Shown here piece after piece: positions 23,510 through 38,851 of a stretch of 55,424 bases of DNA. Source of the DNA: Burkholderiaceae bacterium (GTDB taxonomy: Bacteria; Pseudomonadota; Gammaproteobacteria; Burkholderiales; Burkholderiaceae_C). The stretch spans positions 1 through 55,424 of the forward strand of contig JALOSD010000007.1 in NCBI GenBank assembly GCA_025458585.1, read 5' to 3'. A program made the position numbers and the translations under genes. Each line of letters opens with the position of its first letter. Positions within the stretch are counted from its first letter, which is position 1. The notes beneath the pieces are model-generated. The model saw only the letters and a program-made list of their open reading frames with translations, did no database searches and had not been told where the DNA came from.

Positions 23510-24979
23510 TCAGCCGGGAAACTCGGCCAGCCCGAAAGGTTGAGAGGACGAACGTGCGCACGCCTGCGCGTGCGGCGCGCGGGCGCTGCGCACGAGCGGC
23601 CCGATCGCGACCAGCGTCGCGAACAGCAGCGCGATCTCGAGGTGGTAGACGAAGCTGTAGCCGATGGCCGGTGAGGTCAGCGCCGGCCCCAGCGCGCCGC
23701 TCGTCGCAAGCGCCGAGACGAGGTCGCGCAACGCGCCGCCGGCGCCGATCGCCAGCCCCGCCGCGGTGGCTTGAACCGCGCCCCAGGCGCCGAGCGCGAT
23801 GCCGTTGCGCGTCGAGCCCTTCGCGAGGTCCATCGCGGCGGTCAGCGTCGCGACCGCGAACAGGCCGCCGCCGAAGCCGATCACCGCGGTGCCGACGCGA
23901 AACAGCGTCACCGAGTCGAGCGGGTGGGCGAAGACGACGGCGGCGAACGCGGCGATGCCGGCGAGCGCGCCACCGGCGGCGAGTCGGCAGGGGTCGGCCC
24001 CGCGCTTGAGCCAGCGCGCCGCGAGCGCGAACGCGGCCAGCGAGCCGCCAGCGAGCAGCGCCGTCAGCGCCGTCGTCGCGCCGACGCCCAGCCCCATGAT
24101 CTGGCCGCCGTAGGGCTCGAGCAGGATGTCTTGCATGCTGAACGCGGCGGTGCCGAGGCCCACCGCAACCAGCAGCCGGCTCGCGCGCCCGCCGGCGGCG
24201 AACTCGCGCCAGCTCTGGCGAAAGCCCGGGCGCGGCAGGTGCGGTGCGGTCAGCTGCGGGCGGCGCGGCTCCTGCTTCCACAGCGCGACCAGGTTCAGCG
24301 CCATCGACGCCAGCGCGACGCCCTGGATGATCTGGATCAGCTTGACCTGGCGGAAGTCGGCGAGCAGGGCGCCGAACCCGAGGCTCGCGACGACCATGCC
24401 GACGAGCAGCATCACGTACAGCAGCGCGACGACGCGCGGGCGCGTGTCCTCGGGGGCGAGGTCGGTCGCGAGCGCAAGGCCGGCCGTCTGCGTCGTGTGC
24501 AGCCCCGCGCCGACGAGCAGGAAGGCGAGCGCCGCGCCGATCTGGCCATAGAGGATCGGGCCGTGCGTGTCGCCTGACAGCACGAGCAGCGCGAACGGCA
24601 TGATCGCGAAGCCGCCGAACATCAGCAGCGTGCCGAACCAGATGTAGGGCACGCGCCGCCAGCCGAGCACCGAGCGGTGGTGGTCGGAGCGGTGGCCGAT
24701 CAGCGCGCGCAGCGGCGCGAACAGGAGCGGCAGCGCGACCATCGTCGCGACGAGGAACGCCGGCACGCCGAGCTCGACGATCATCACGCGGTTGAGCGTG
24801 CCGTTGAGCAGCACGAGCGCCATGCCGACCGAGACCTGGAACAGCGACAGCCGCAGCAGCCGCGGCAGCGGCAACTCGGTGCTCGCGGCGTCGGCGAACG
24901 GCAGCAGGCGCGGGCTGACGTGCTTCCAGCCGCGCGCGAGTTGCGCGCCCAGGCGCGGGCGATCGGCGCGCGTGGTCAT
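23510..24979 (-). CDS. lhaA: Light-harvesting complex assembly protein LhaA (PucC/BCD family)
   Basis: 489 aa MFS-like membrane protein with about 12 helices, of the BCD family needed for LH1 assembly. Typical stretches: LSLFQVSVGMALVLLNGTLNRVMIVELG, RALIGHRSDHHRSVLGWRRVPYIW, and FSMQDILLEPYGGQ. The ATG overlaps the bchM stop (ATGA), so it is translationally coupled. Members are thought to deliver bacteriochlorophyll to antenna apoproteins, but direct transport is unproven. A second, shorter PucC-family gene lies at 37481-38851 between bchG and bchP. Confidence 0.93.
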   Translation of the reverse strand: MTTRADRPRLGAQLARGWKHVSPRLLPFADAASTELPLPRLLRLSLFQVSVGMALVLLNGTLNRVMIVELGVPAFLVATMVALPLLFAPLRALIGHRSDHHRSVLGWRRVPYIWFGTLLMFGGFAIMPFALLVLSGDTHGPILYGQIGAALAFLLVGAGLHTTQTAGLALATDLAPEDTRPRVVALLYVMLLVGMVVASLGFGALLADFRQVKLIQIIQGVALASMALNLVALWKQEPRRPQLTAPHLPRPGFRQSWREFAAGGRASRLLVAVGLGTAAFSMQDILLEPYGGQIMGLGVGATTALTALLAGGSLAAFALAARWLKRGADPCRLAAGGALAGIAAFAAVVFAHPLDSVTLFRVGTAVIGFGGGLFAVATLTAAMDLAKGSTRNGIALGAWGAVQATAAGLAIGAGGALRDLVSALATSGALGPALTSPAIGYSFVYHLEIALLFATLVAIGPLVRSARAPHAQACARSSSQPFGLAEFPG

Positions 24980-25673
24980 GTGCGCACGAGCTCCAGTGCC
25001 TGCGACGTGTAGAAGCCCTGCGCGACGCGCTGCGTGCGCGCCCGCCGCCAGCCGTGCAGCAGCGGTTCGGCGTCGAGCCGGCGGTGCAGGTCGGCCTCGG
25101 CGACCGGCTCGATCGCGGGCGAACGGTTGCTGCGCGGGAACCACTGACCCACCGCGTGCATCGCCGCCAGCGCCGGCGTGCGCGGCGCGAACGTGAACAC
25201 GATCGACACGCGCGCTCGCTGCGCGAGGCCGGCGAGCACGCGCACCGCGTCGGGCGTGCGGTAGTGGATCAGCGAGTCCATGCCGACGACGTGATCGAAC
25301 GTGCCGAGCGCCGGGTCGAGCATGTCGCCGGCGCGAAAGTCGATGTGCTCGCGCAGTTCGTCGGGCAGCCGATCGCGCGCGATCTGCACCAGCGTCGGCG
25401 ACAGGTCGATCGCGGTGACGTGCGCGCCACGGCGCGCTGCCTCGACCGCGAGCAGCCCGGTGCCGCAGCCGGCGTCGAGCACGCGCGCGCCGGCGAGGTC
25501 GGCGGGCAGCCACGACAGCAGCGTCGCGCGCATGCGCTCGCGCCCGGCGCGCACGGTGGCGCGGATGCGCCCGACCGGCGCGTCGGAGGTCAGGCGGGCC
25601 CAGGCGTCGGCCGCGGTGCGGTCGAAGTAGTGCTCGATCTCGCTGCGGCGTTCGGTGTAGGTTTGCGCGTTCA

Positions 25674-25674
<1 letters not shown>
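24976..25674 (-). CDS. bchM: Mg-protoporphyrin IX O-methyltransferase
   Basis: 232 aa SAM-dependent enzyme that methylates the C13 propionate of Mg-protoporphyrin IX, after chelation and before the AcsF step. The SAM-binding motif I is VLDAGCGTGLLAVEAARRG (from about residue 65), with the acidic end of strand 2 at AIDLS. The N-terminal YFDRTAADAWARLTSD is BchM-like. The start codon shares one base with the bchL stop (TGATG) and the stop overlaps the lhaA start (ATGA), so it is coupled on both sides. Confidence 0.94.
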
Positions 25675-30415
<4,741 letters not shown>

Positions 30416-32016
30416 ACAACGTGTCGATCGTGATGGTCGTGAGGCCCCGTTCGAGGGCGAAGCGCTCGGTGTTGCGCTTCGCCTTGCCGCGAACGAAGAA
30501 CGGAATCTTCTTGAGCTCGCGCTCGGCGTCGGCCGTCCAGGTGGCGACGCCGACCGCGTCGGGGATGGACGCCGTGGCCGGCGCGGCGTCGGCGCTCGCG
30601 GTGGCCGGCGCAGGGCTATCGGCCGCGGCCGCAGGCGGCTCGGCACGCGGCGGCGCCGGGCGGCCGAGGTGCGAGGGCGCCGCGTCCTCGTGGAACTCGA
30701 AGTCGCCGCGGAACATGCCGATCAGGTGTTCCTCGAGCCCCATCATCAGCGGGTGCACCCAGGTGTCGAACAGCACGTTCGCGCCTTCGAAGCCCATCTG
30801 GGGCGAGTAGCGCGCGGGGAAATCCTGCACGTGCACGGGCGCCGAGATCACGGCGCAGGGGATGCCCAGGCGCTTGGCGATGTGGCGCTCCATCTGCGTG
30901 CCCAGCACGAGCTCGGGCTGCAGCTCGGCGACCTTGGCCTCGACCTCGAGGTAGTCGTCGGTGATGAGCGGCTCGACGCCGTACAGCGCCGCGGCGGCGC
31001 GGATGTCGCGCGCGAACTCGCGGCCGTAGGTGCCCAGGCCGACGACGGTGAAGCCCATCTCCTGCGTCGCGACGCGCGCGGCGGCGACGGCGTGCGTCGC
31101 GTCGCCGAATACGAACACGCGCTTGCCGGTGAGATACGTCGAATCGACCGACTTCGAGTACCAGGGCGCGCGCGAGGCGGCCGCGTCATCGAGCACCGCG
31201 CCGGCGTCGACGCCGGCCAGTTCGGCGACCTCGGCGACGAAGTCGCGCGTGGCGCCGAACCCGATCGGCACCGTCTTCGTCGCCGGCTGGGCGAAGCTGC
31301 GCTGCAGCCACTGCGCCGCGGTGTGCGCGACCTCGGGGTAGAGCACGACGTTGAAGTCGGCGTCGCCCAGGCGTGCGAAGTCGGCCGGCGTCGCCCCCAT
31401 CGGCGCGACGACGTTGACGTCGACGCCCAGACGCGCGAGCAGCTTCGTGATCTCTGCGACGTCGTCGCGATGGCGGAAGCCGAGCGCGGTCGGCCCGAGC
31501 AGGTTGCAGCTCGGCCGCGTGCCGGCTTCACGCGCGGCGCGCGGCTGTCCCTTGCGCTCGGCCGGGCCGGCGAGCGCGCGCACGAGCTGATAGAAGGTCT
31601 CGGCTGCGCCCCAGTTCTCCTTGCGCTGGTAGCTCGGCAGCTCGAGCGGCACGACCGGCACCGGCAGGTTCAGCGCCTGAGCGAGGCCCCCGGGGTCGTC
31701 CTGGATCAGCTCGGCGGTGCACGACGCGCCGACGATCATCGCCTGCGGCCGGAAGCGCTCGTAGGCCTCGCGCGCGGCGGTCTTGAACAGCTCGGCGGTG
31801 TCGCCGCCGAGGTCGCGCGCCTGGAACGTGGTGTAGGTGACGGGCGGGCGCTCGGCGCGACGCTCGATCATCGTGAACAGCAAGTCGGCGTAGGTGTCGC
31901 CCTGCGGCGCGTGCAGCACGTAGTGCAGACCCTTCATGCCGGTGGCCACGCGCATCGCGCCGACGTGCGGCGGGCCTTCGTAGGTCCAGACGGTCAGTTG
32001 CATGGCCGCTGCGCTC

Positions 32017-33949
<1,933 letters not shown>

Positions 33950-33955
<6 letters not shown>

Positions 33956-33978
33956 CTCCGGATTCGATGGTTAATCAT
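33950..33978 (+). promoter_or_regulatory. Sigma-70-like promoter for aerR-ppsR
   Basis: Plus-strand TTGACA (33950-33955) and AATCAT (33973-33978, 4/6) are separated by 17 bases. The -35 is part of the second PpsR-type site. The predicted start near 33985 leaves a leader of about 150 bases before the aerR ATG at 34136. Its mirror-image arrangement with the bchF promoter suggests joint control, including autoregulation of ppsR. Motif reading only. Confidence 0.5.
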
Positions 33979-34135
33979 GAAACCGCTCGCTGTCGCCCGC
34001 GGTCTGGGGCGGTGTCGGGTCGCCAGCGGCACCGCCGTCGGTGGCGGACACAGTGGGGCACGGCCGGAGGGCGGCGGGCGTGCGCCGATTGACTGCTCCT
34101 CGCGTCGCCTGTAGAACCCGATCGGAGCGTTGACG

Positions 34136-34992
34136 ATGAGTTCGGCGGGTGACCTGACAGACCGCACCGTCCATCCCAGGCGCTTGAAGGGTGGCGTGCG
34201 GATTCCCGTCCCGGCTTGGCCGTGGCGTCTGGTCGCCATCCTCCAGTCCTATTTGGCGAGGAAGGGAGGGGAGATGGACCGTTCGACGCGCACCGCGACG
34301 CGTTCGGGTGTTGATGGGCCGATGGCGGCCAACGACAGCGTGGCGGCCGCGCCGCCGACGACGACGAGGCGCTCGCCGCCGTCGAGTCGCATCTGGCGCG
34401 CGGCGTGCCGGTCGAGACCGTCTTCGTCGAACTGCTCGCGCCGACCGCGCATCGGCTGGGCGAAATGTGGACGCAGGACCGCTGCGACTTCACCGACGTC
34501 ACGCTCGGTCTCGGTCGGTTGCAGCGCGTGCTGCGCGAGGTCAGCGCCGGGCTCTCGCCGGCCGGTGGTGCCGTCGACGTCGGCGAGCCGGCCGAGGGCG
34601 CGCGCCGCATCCTGCTGCTGCCGAGCCCCGGCGAACAGCACACGTTCGGGCTCGTGATGGTCGCCGAGCTGTTCCGCCGCGCCGGCTGGGAGGTTTCCGG
34701 CGGGCCGTGGGAAGCGGCGTCCGACGCTGCGCGGCTCGTCGACAGCGAATGGTTCGACGTCGTCGGGTTCTCGCTCGCTGCCGAGATGCACGTGGACGCG
34801 CTCGCGGAATGCATCGGGGTGGTGCGGCAGGCCAGCCGCAACGGCCAGGTCGGCATCATGGTCGGTGGGCCGGTCTTCCGTTCGCGTCCCGAACTCGCGA
34901 ACCGGGTTGGCGCCGACCTGACGGCGGTCGACGGCCGCGAGGCGCCGCTGCTGGCGAGCCGCTTCCTCGTCGCCCGTTGGCGTCGTGGGTGA
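34136..34992 (+). CDS. aerR: AerR/PpaA-type cobalamin-binding antirepressor, frameshifted or 5'-truncated
   Basis: The C-terminal part is clear from 34315 on: a helical SCHIC-type segment (ALAAVESHLARGVPVETVFVELLAPTAHRLGEMW) and a Rossmann B12-binding domain with GEQHTFGLVMVAELF, whose His is the probable cobalt ligand. AerR/PpaA antagonises PpsR in response to light through B12. A full gene of about 285 codons would fit the span from ATG 34136, preceded by GGAG. However, that ATG reads one frame to about 34355, where the conserved part is one base out of frame; the conserved frame itself has a stop at 34312-34314. Otherwise only a 195-residue protein from GTG 34405 is possible. ppsR follows 64 bases later. 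Confidence 0.75.
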
Positions 34993-35056
34993 CGTTGCAG
35001 GGGCCCGGGCATGGCAAGGCCAGCATCATGAGATTGCGTGGAGGGAACCCCGCGTC

Positions 35057-36481
35057 ATGAAGTTGTTCGACGCGCCTGCGCGCACGATCGGCGCCCTCGA
35101 TGCCGACACGGCATCGACCGTGCTGGCCTCGGCGGCCGACGTCGCGCTCGTGCTCGACGACGACGGCATCATCCGTGACCTCGCGGTCGGCAGCGACGAC
35201 CTGCCGGTCGACGAGTGCCGGCAGTGGCTCGGCAAGCCCTGGCTGCAGACGGTGGCCATCGACAGCCGGCAGAAGGTCGAGGAACTGCTCGGGCGCGTCA
35301 CCGCGGCGGCGGGCACCGCGCGCTGGCGGCACGTGAACCAGGCGCTCGCCGGTGGCGAGGAGTTGCCGTTGCTCTACGCCACGGTGCGGCTCGGCGAGGG
35401 TGACGAGGCGGCCAGCGGGCGCACGATCGCCTTCGGCCGTGACCTGCGCGGCCACGTCGGGCTGCAGCAGCGGCTGCTGAAGGCGCAGCAGACGATGGAG
35501 CGCGACTACTGGCGGCTGCGCCACATGGAGACGCGCTACCGCCTGCTGTTCCAGGTCGCCTCCGAGGCGGTGCTGATCCTCGACGCGGCGACGCTGCGCC
35601 TCGAGGAGGCCAACCCCGAGGCGGCGCGACTGTTCGGCGAGGCGCTGCGCCGCCCCGGCTGGCTGCTGCCCGAGAGCTTCGACGCCGAGAACGCGACGAC
35701 GGTGCAGGCCGTGCTGGCCGCGGTGCGCGCGACCGGTCGCGCCGACAACGTGCGCGCGCACATGACCGATCGCCGCGAGCTGCTGCTGTCGGTGTCGCTG
35801 TTCCGGCAGGAGAAGTCGTCGCATTTCCTCGTTCGCGCGACGCCGGTGACGGCGGCGCAGCCGATGGCCGACGAGCCGGGGCGGCAGATGCTGCTGCGCG
35901 TGCTCGAGTCGGCGCCCGACGCGTTCGTCGTCACCGACCCCGAAGGCCGGGTGATCACCGCCAACCGCGCGTTCTGCGACCTCGCACAGCTTTCCGCCGA
36001 GGAGCAGGCGCGCGGTCAGTCGCTCGGCGGCTGGCTCGGGCGCACCGGCGTCGAACTGGGCGTGCTGATCAGCAACCTGCGCAGCAGCGGCGCGGTGCGC
36101 CTGTTCGCGACCCAGGTGCGTGGTGCGCTCGGCTCGGCGGCCGAAGTCGAGGTCTCGGCGGTGTCGGTCGCCAGCGCCCCGCCGGTGCTCGGCTTCACGA
36201 TCCGCGACGTCGGCCGTCGCCTCAGCGAGTCGGCCCACGGCGCGCGCGACCTGCCGCGCTCGGTCGGGCAGATGACCGAGCTCGTCGGGCGGGTGCCGCT
36301 CAAGGAGATCGTGCGCGACACGACCGACATGATCGAGCAGCTGTGCATCGAGGCGGCGCTGCAGCTCACGAACGACAACCGCGCCTCGGCGGCCGAGATG
36401 CTCGGCCTGTCGCGCCAGAGTCTGTACGTGAAGATGCGCCGCTACGACCTCGGCGACCTCGTCGGCGACCACGACGAGTGA
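35057..36481 (+). CDS. ppsR: Photosynthesis gene repressor PpsR (CrtJ)
   Basis: 474 aa redox- and AerR-responsive repressor. An N-terminal PAS-like domain (about 20-130), a Q-linker helix (QQRLLKAQQTMERDYW, 137-152), PAS1 (about 160-265), PAS2 (about 275-385) and a Fis-type helix-turn-helix (about 425-470, with RASAAEMLGLSRQSLYVKMRRYDL) are in the standard order. Cysteines occur only at 54, 307 and 430; C430 sits at the front of the HTH where the reactive Cys of Rhodobacter CrtJ/PpsR lies. The start at 35057 has GGAGGG 11 bases upstream; the open frame upstream overlaps aerR. Operators for it are visible at 33922-33955 and 36516-36568. Confidence 0.95.
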   Translation: MKLFDAPARTIGALDADTASTVLASAADVALVLDDDGIIRDLAVGSDDLPVDECRQWLGKPWLQTVAIDSRQKVEELLGRVTAAAGTARWRHVNQALAGGEELPLLYATVRLGEGDEAASGRTIAFGRDLRGHVGLQQRLLKAQQTMERDYWRLRHMETRYRLLFQVASEAVLILDAATLRLEEANPEAARLFGEALRRPGWLLPESFDAENATTVQAVLAAVRATGRADNVRAHMTDRRELLLSVSLFRQEKSSHFLVRATPVTAAQPMADEPGRQMLLRVLESAPDAFVVTDPEGRVITANRAFCDLAQLSAEEQARGQSLGGWLGRTGVELGVLISNLRSSGAVRLFATQVRGALGSAAEVEVSAVSVASAPPVLGFTIRDVGRRLSESAHGARDLPRSVGQMTELVGRVPLKEIVRDTTDMIEQLCIEAALQLTNDNRASAAEMLGLSRQSLYVKMRRYDLGDLVGDHDE

Positions 36482-36515
36482 ATCGCGCGCCGGCGGCGAT
36501 CGCGCGGCCGCAGGC

Positions 36516-36533
36516 TGTCATCCAGGATTGACA
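36516..36533. promoter_or_regulatory. PpsR/CrtJ-type site 1 upstream of bchG
   Basis: TGTCATCCAGGATTGACA is an exact TGT-N12-ACA match. Its right end, TTGACA at 36528-36533, is also a perfect -35 box. It forms a pair with the site at 36551, 35 bases start to start, so both would lie on roughly the same kind of face three to three and a half turns apart. Confidence 0.78.
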
Positions 36534-36550
36534 AGTTTGTTGACCGAGAG

Positions 36551-36568
36551 TGTCAATCTGGATTGACG
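36551..36568. promoter_or_regulatory. PpsR/CrtJ-type site 2 upstream of bchG
   Basis: TGTCAATCTGGATTGACG matches TGT-N12-ACA except for the last base. It shares 14 of 18 bases with site 1, including ATTGAC at the right end. A dimer pair of PpsR on the two sites is expected from studies of Rhodobacter. Confidence 0.75.
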
Positions 36569-36592
36569 CTCGCGCCGGCCGGGTGCAAGAAT
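36563..36592 (+). promoter_or_regulatory. Candidate promoter of the bchG operon
   Basis: TTGACG (36563-36568) and AAGAAT (36587-36592) are 18 bases apart. This would start transcription at about the bchG ATG itself (36600), giving a leaderless message, and indeed no ribosome site is seen before bchG. An alternative uses TTGACA at 36528-36533 with TGTCAA at 36551-36556 (17 bases, 3/6), starting near 36563. The sequence does not decide between them. Confidence 0.4.
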
Positions 36593-36599
36593 CGGCCGC

Positions 36600-37484
36600 A
36601 TGGCCCTGCCCGAGCCCGCAGCCGTCGCGCAACTGCTCAAGCCCATCACCTGGTTCCCGCCGATGTGGGCGTTCGGGTGCGGCGTCATCGCCTCGGGCGT
36701 GGCCACCGAGGGTCGCTGGGGCCTGATCGTCACGGGCGTCGTGCTCGCCGGGCCTCTCGTGTGCGGCACGAGCCAGGCCGTCAACGACTGGTTCGACCGC
36801 CACGTCGACGCGATCAACGAGCCGAAGCGGCCGATCCCGTCCGGGCGTATCCCGGGCCGCTGGGGGCTGTACATCGCGATCGCGTGGACGCTGCTGTCGC
36901 TCGTCGTCGCGACCGCGCTCGGCCCCTGGGGCTTCGCGGCCGCCGCCGTCGGCCTGCTGCTCGCGTGGCTGTACAGCGCACCGCCGGTGCGCCTGAAGAA
37001 CAACGGCTGGTGGGGCAACGCGGCGTGCGCGGCGTCGTACGAGGGCTTGGCCTGGTTCACCGGCTCGGCCGTGATGGCCGGCGGCGCGATGCCGAGCCAG
37101 CAGTCGATCATGCTGGCCGTGCTCTACAGCGCCGGGGCGCACGGCATCATGACGCTCAACGACTTCAAGGCGATCGAGGGTGACCGCGTGATGGGCGTGC
37201 GCTCGCTGCCGGTGCAGCTCGGCGTCGGCGGCGCCGCGCGCGCCGCGTGCTGGATCATGGCGCTGCCGCAGGTCGGCGTCATCCTGCTGCTGATCCAGTG
37301 GGGCTTGCCGACCTACGCGCTGTCGGTCGGTGCGCTGCTGTTCGCGCAGGTCATGCTGATGGACCGCTTCCTCGACGACCCGCGCGGGCGCGCCGTCGCC
37401 TACAGCGGGGCGGGCGTGACGCTGTACGTGATCGGGATGATGGTCAGCGCGTTCGCGCTGCGCTCGGGCGGGGTGGCGCCGTGA
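36600..37484 (+). CDS. bchG: Bacteriochlorophyll synthase (esterifying prenyltransferase)
   Basis: 294 aa UbiA-superfamily membrane enzyme that attaches geranylgeranyl (or phytyl) diphosphate to bacteriochlorophyllide a. The Asp-rich motif NDWFDRHVDAINEPKRPIPSG (from about residue 60) and second motif NDFKAIEGDRVMGVRSLPVQLG (from about 187) are both intact. Eight or nine hydrophobic helices. It leads a plus-strand operon with a PpsR-controlled promoter; its stop overlaps the GTG start of the next gene. Confidence 0.96.
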   Translation: MALPEPAAVAQLLKPITWFPPMWAFGCGVIASGVATEGRWGLIVTGVVLAGPLVCGTSQAVNDWFDRHVDAINEPKRPIPSGRIPGRWGLYIAIAWTLLSLVVATALGPWGFAAAAVGLLLAWLYSAPPVRLKNNGWWGNAACAASYEGLAWFTGSAVMAGGAMPSQQSIMLAVLYSAGAHGIMTLNDFKAIEGDRVMGVRSLPVQLGVGGAARAACWIMALPQVGVILLLIQWGLPTYALSVGALLFAQVMLMDRFLDDPRGRAVAYSGAGVTLYVIGMMVSAFALRSGGVAP

Positions 37485-38851
37485 GCGCCGCGCTGCCGCC
37501 GATCGGCTGGGGTGGCATCGCGCGCCTCGGTCTCGTGCAGGCGTGCCTCGGCGCCGTCGTCGTGCTGACGACGTCGACGCTCAACCGCGTGATGGTCGTC
37601 GAGCTCGGCCTGCCGGCGCTGCTGCCGGGGCTGCTCGTCGGGCTGCACTACGTGCTGCAGGTGCTGCGCCCGCGCATGGGCTACGGCTCCGACGTCGGCG
37701 GGCGGCGCACGCCGTGGATCGTCGGCGGCATGGCCACGCTGGCGCTCGGCGGCTTCACCGCCGCCGCCGCCGTCGTGTGGATGGGCAGCGACCGCTTCGC
37801 TGGCATCGCGCTCGCGCTGTTCGCCTTCACGCTGATCGGCGTGGGCATCAGCGCCGCCGGCACGTCGCTGCTCGTGCTGCTTGCCAAGCGGGTCGACGAC
37901 GCGCGCCGCGCCCCGGCGGCCACCGTCGTGTGGGTGATGATGATCGCCGGTTTCGCCGTCACCGCGGGCGTTGCCGGCCAGCTGCTCGACCCGTACTCGC
38001 CGGCGCGCCTGCTCGCGGTGTGCGGCGGCGTCTCGGCGGCGGCGTTCGTCGTCTCGACGCTCGCGCTGCTCGGCGTCGAAGGGCGAGGCGGCGGCGAGCG
38101 GGCAGCGGCCGAGGCCGAGGAGCGCCCGGCGTTCCTCGCCGCGCTCGCGCAGGTGTGGGCCGAGCCGGCGGCACGCCGCTTCACGATCTTCGTCTTCGTG
38201 TCGATGCTCGCGTTCAGCGCGCAGGACCTGATCCTCGAGCCGTTCGCAGGCCTGGTGTTCGGCTACACGCCGGGCGAGTCGACGAAGCTGTCGGGCGTGC
38301 AGCACGGCGGCGTGCTGCTCGGGATGATCGCCGTCGCGCTCGCCGGCGGGCCGCTCGGGCGGCGCTGGCTGCCGGCGGCGTTCGGCTCGCTGCGGCTGTG
38401 GACGGTGGGCGGCTGTCTCGTCTCGGGCGCCGCGCTCGCCGGCCTCGTGATCGGCGGCGCGGTCGGCACCGACTGGCCGCTGCGCGTCAACGTGTTCCTG
38501 CTCGGGGCGGCCAACGGCGCGTTCTCGATCGCCGCCATCGCCTCGATGATGCGCATGGCGGGGCAGGGGCGCGAGCGGCGCGAGGGCACGCGCATGGGCT
38601 TGTGGGGCGCGTCGCAGGCGATCGCGTTCGGGCTCGGCGGGCTGATCGGCGCCACCGCGAGCGACGTCGCGCGCTGGCTCGTCGGCTCGCCGGCGTCGGC
38701 GTACGGCCTGGTGTTCCTCGCCGAGGCGCTGCTGTTCGTCGTCGCGGCGCGGCTGGCGTGGCGGGTGGGGCGCGCCGAGGCGCCAGACGGACCGGCGAGC
38801 GCGCCGGCGGCAACGATGCAGGTGGCAGCCGTGGGGCTGGACAGGAGATGA
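37481..38851 (+). CDS. PucC/BCD-family membrane protein between bchG and bchP (Orf428-like)
   Basis: 456 aa with about 12 helices, homologous in style to LhaA (TSTLNRVMVVELGLPALLPG, AFSAQDLILEPFAGLVFG). The same gene position holds orf428/bch2 in other purple bacteria. The likely role is in antenna or pigment handling; biochemical function is not established. It starts at GTG 37481, which overlaps the bchG stop (GTGA), giving a natural N-terminus (SAALPPIGWGGIARLGLVQ). The stop overlaps the bchP start (ATGA). A Gly/Glu-rich loop near residue 200 separates the two six-helix halves. Confidence 0.9.
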   Translation: MSAALPPIGWGGIARLGLVQACLGAVVVLTTSTLNRVMVVELGLPALLPGLLVGLHYVLQVLRPRMGYGSDVGGRRTPWIVGGMATLALGGFTAAAAVVWMGSDRFAGIALALFAFTLIGVGISAAGTSLLVLLAKRVDDARRAPAATVVWVMMIAGFAVTAGVAGQLLDPYSPARLLAVCGGVSAAAFVVSTLALLGVEGRGGGERAAAEAEERPAFLAALAQVWAEPAARRFTIFVFVSMLAFSAQDLILEPFAGLVFGYTPGESTKLSGVQHGGVLLGMIAVALAGGPLGRRWLPAAFGSLRLWTVGGCLVSGAALAGLVIGGAVGTDWPLRVNVFLLGAANGAFSIAAIASMMRMAGQGRERREGTRMGLWGASQAIAFGLGGLIGATASDVARWLVGSPASAYGLVFLAEALLFVVAARLAWRVGRAEAPDGPASAPAATMQVAAVGLDRR

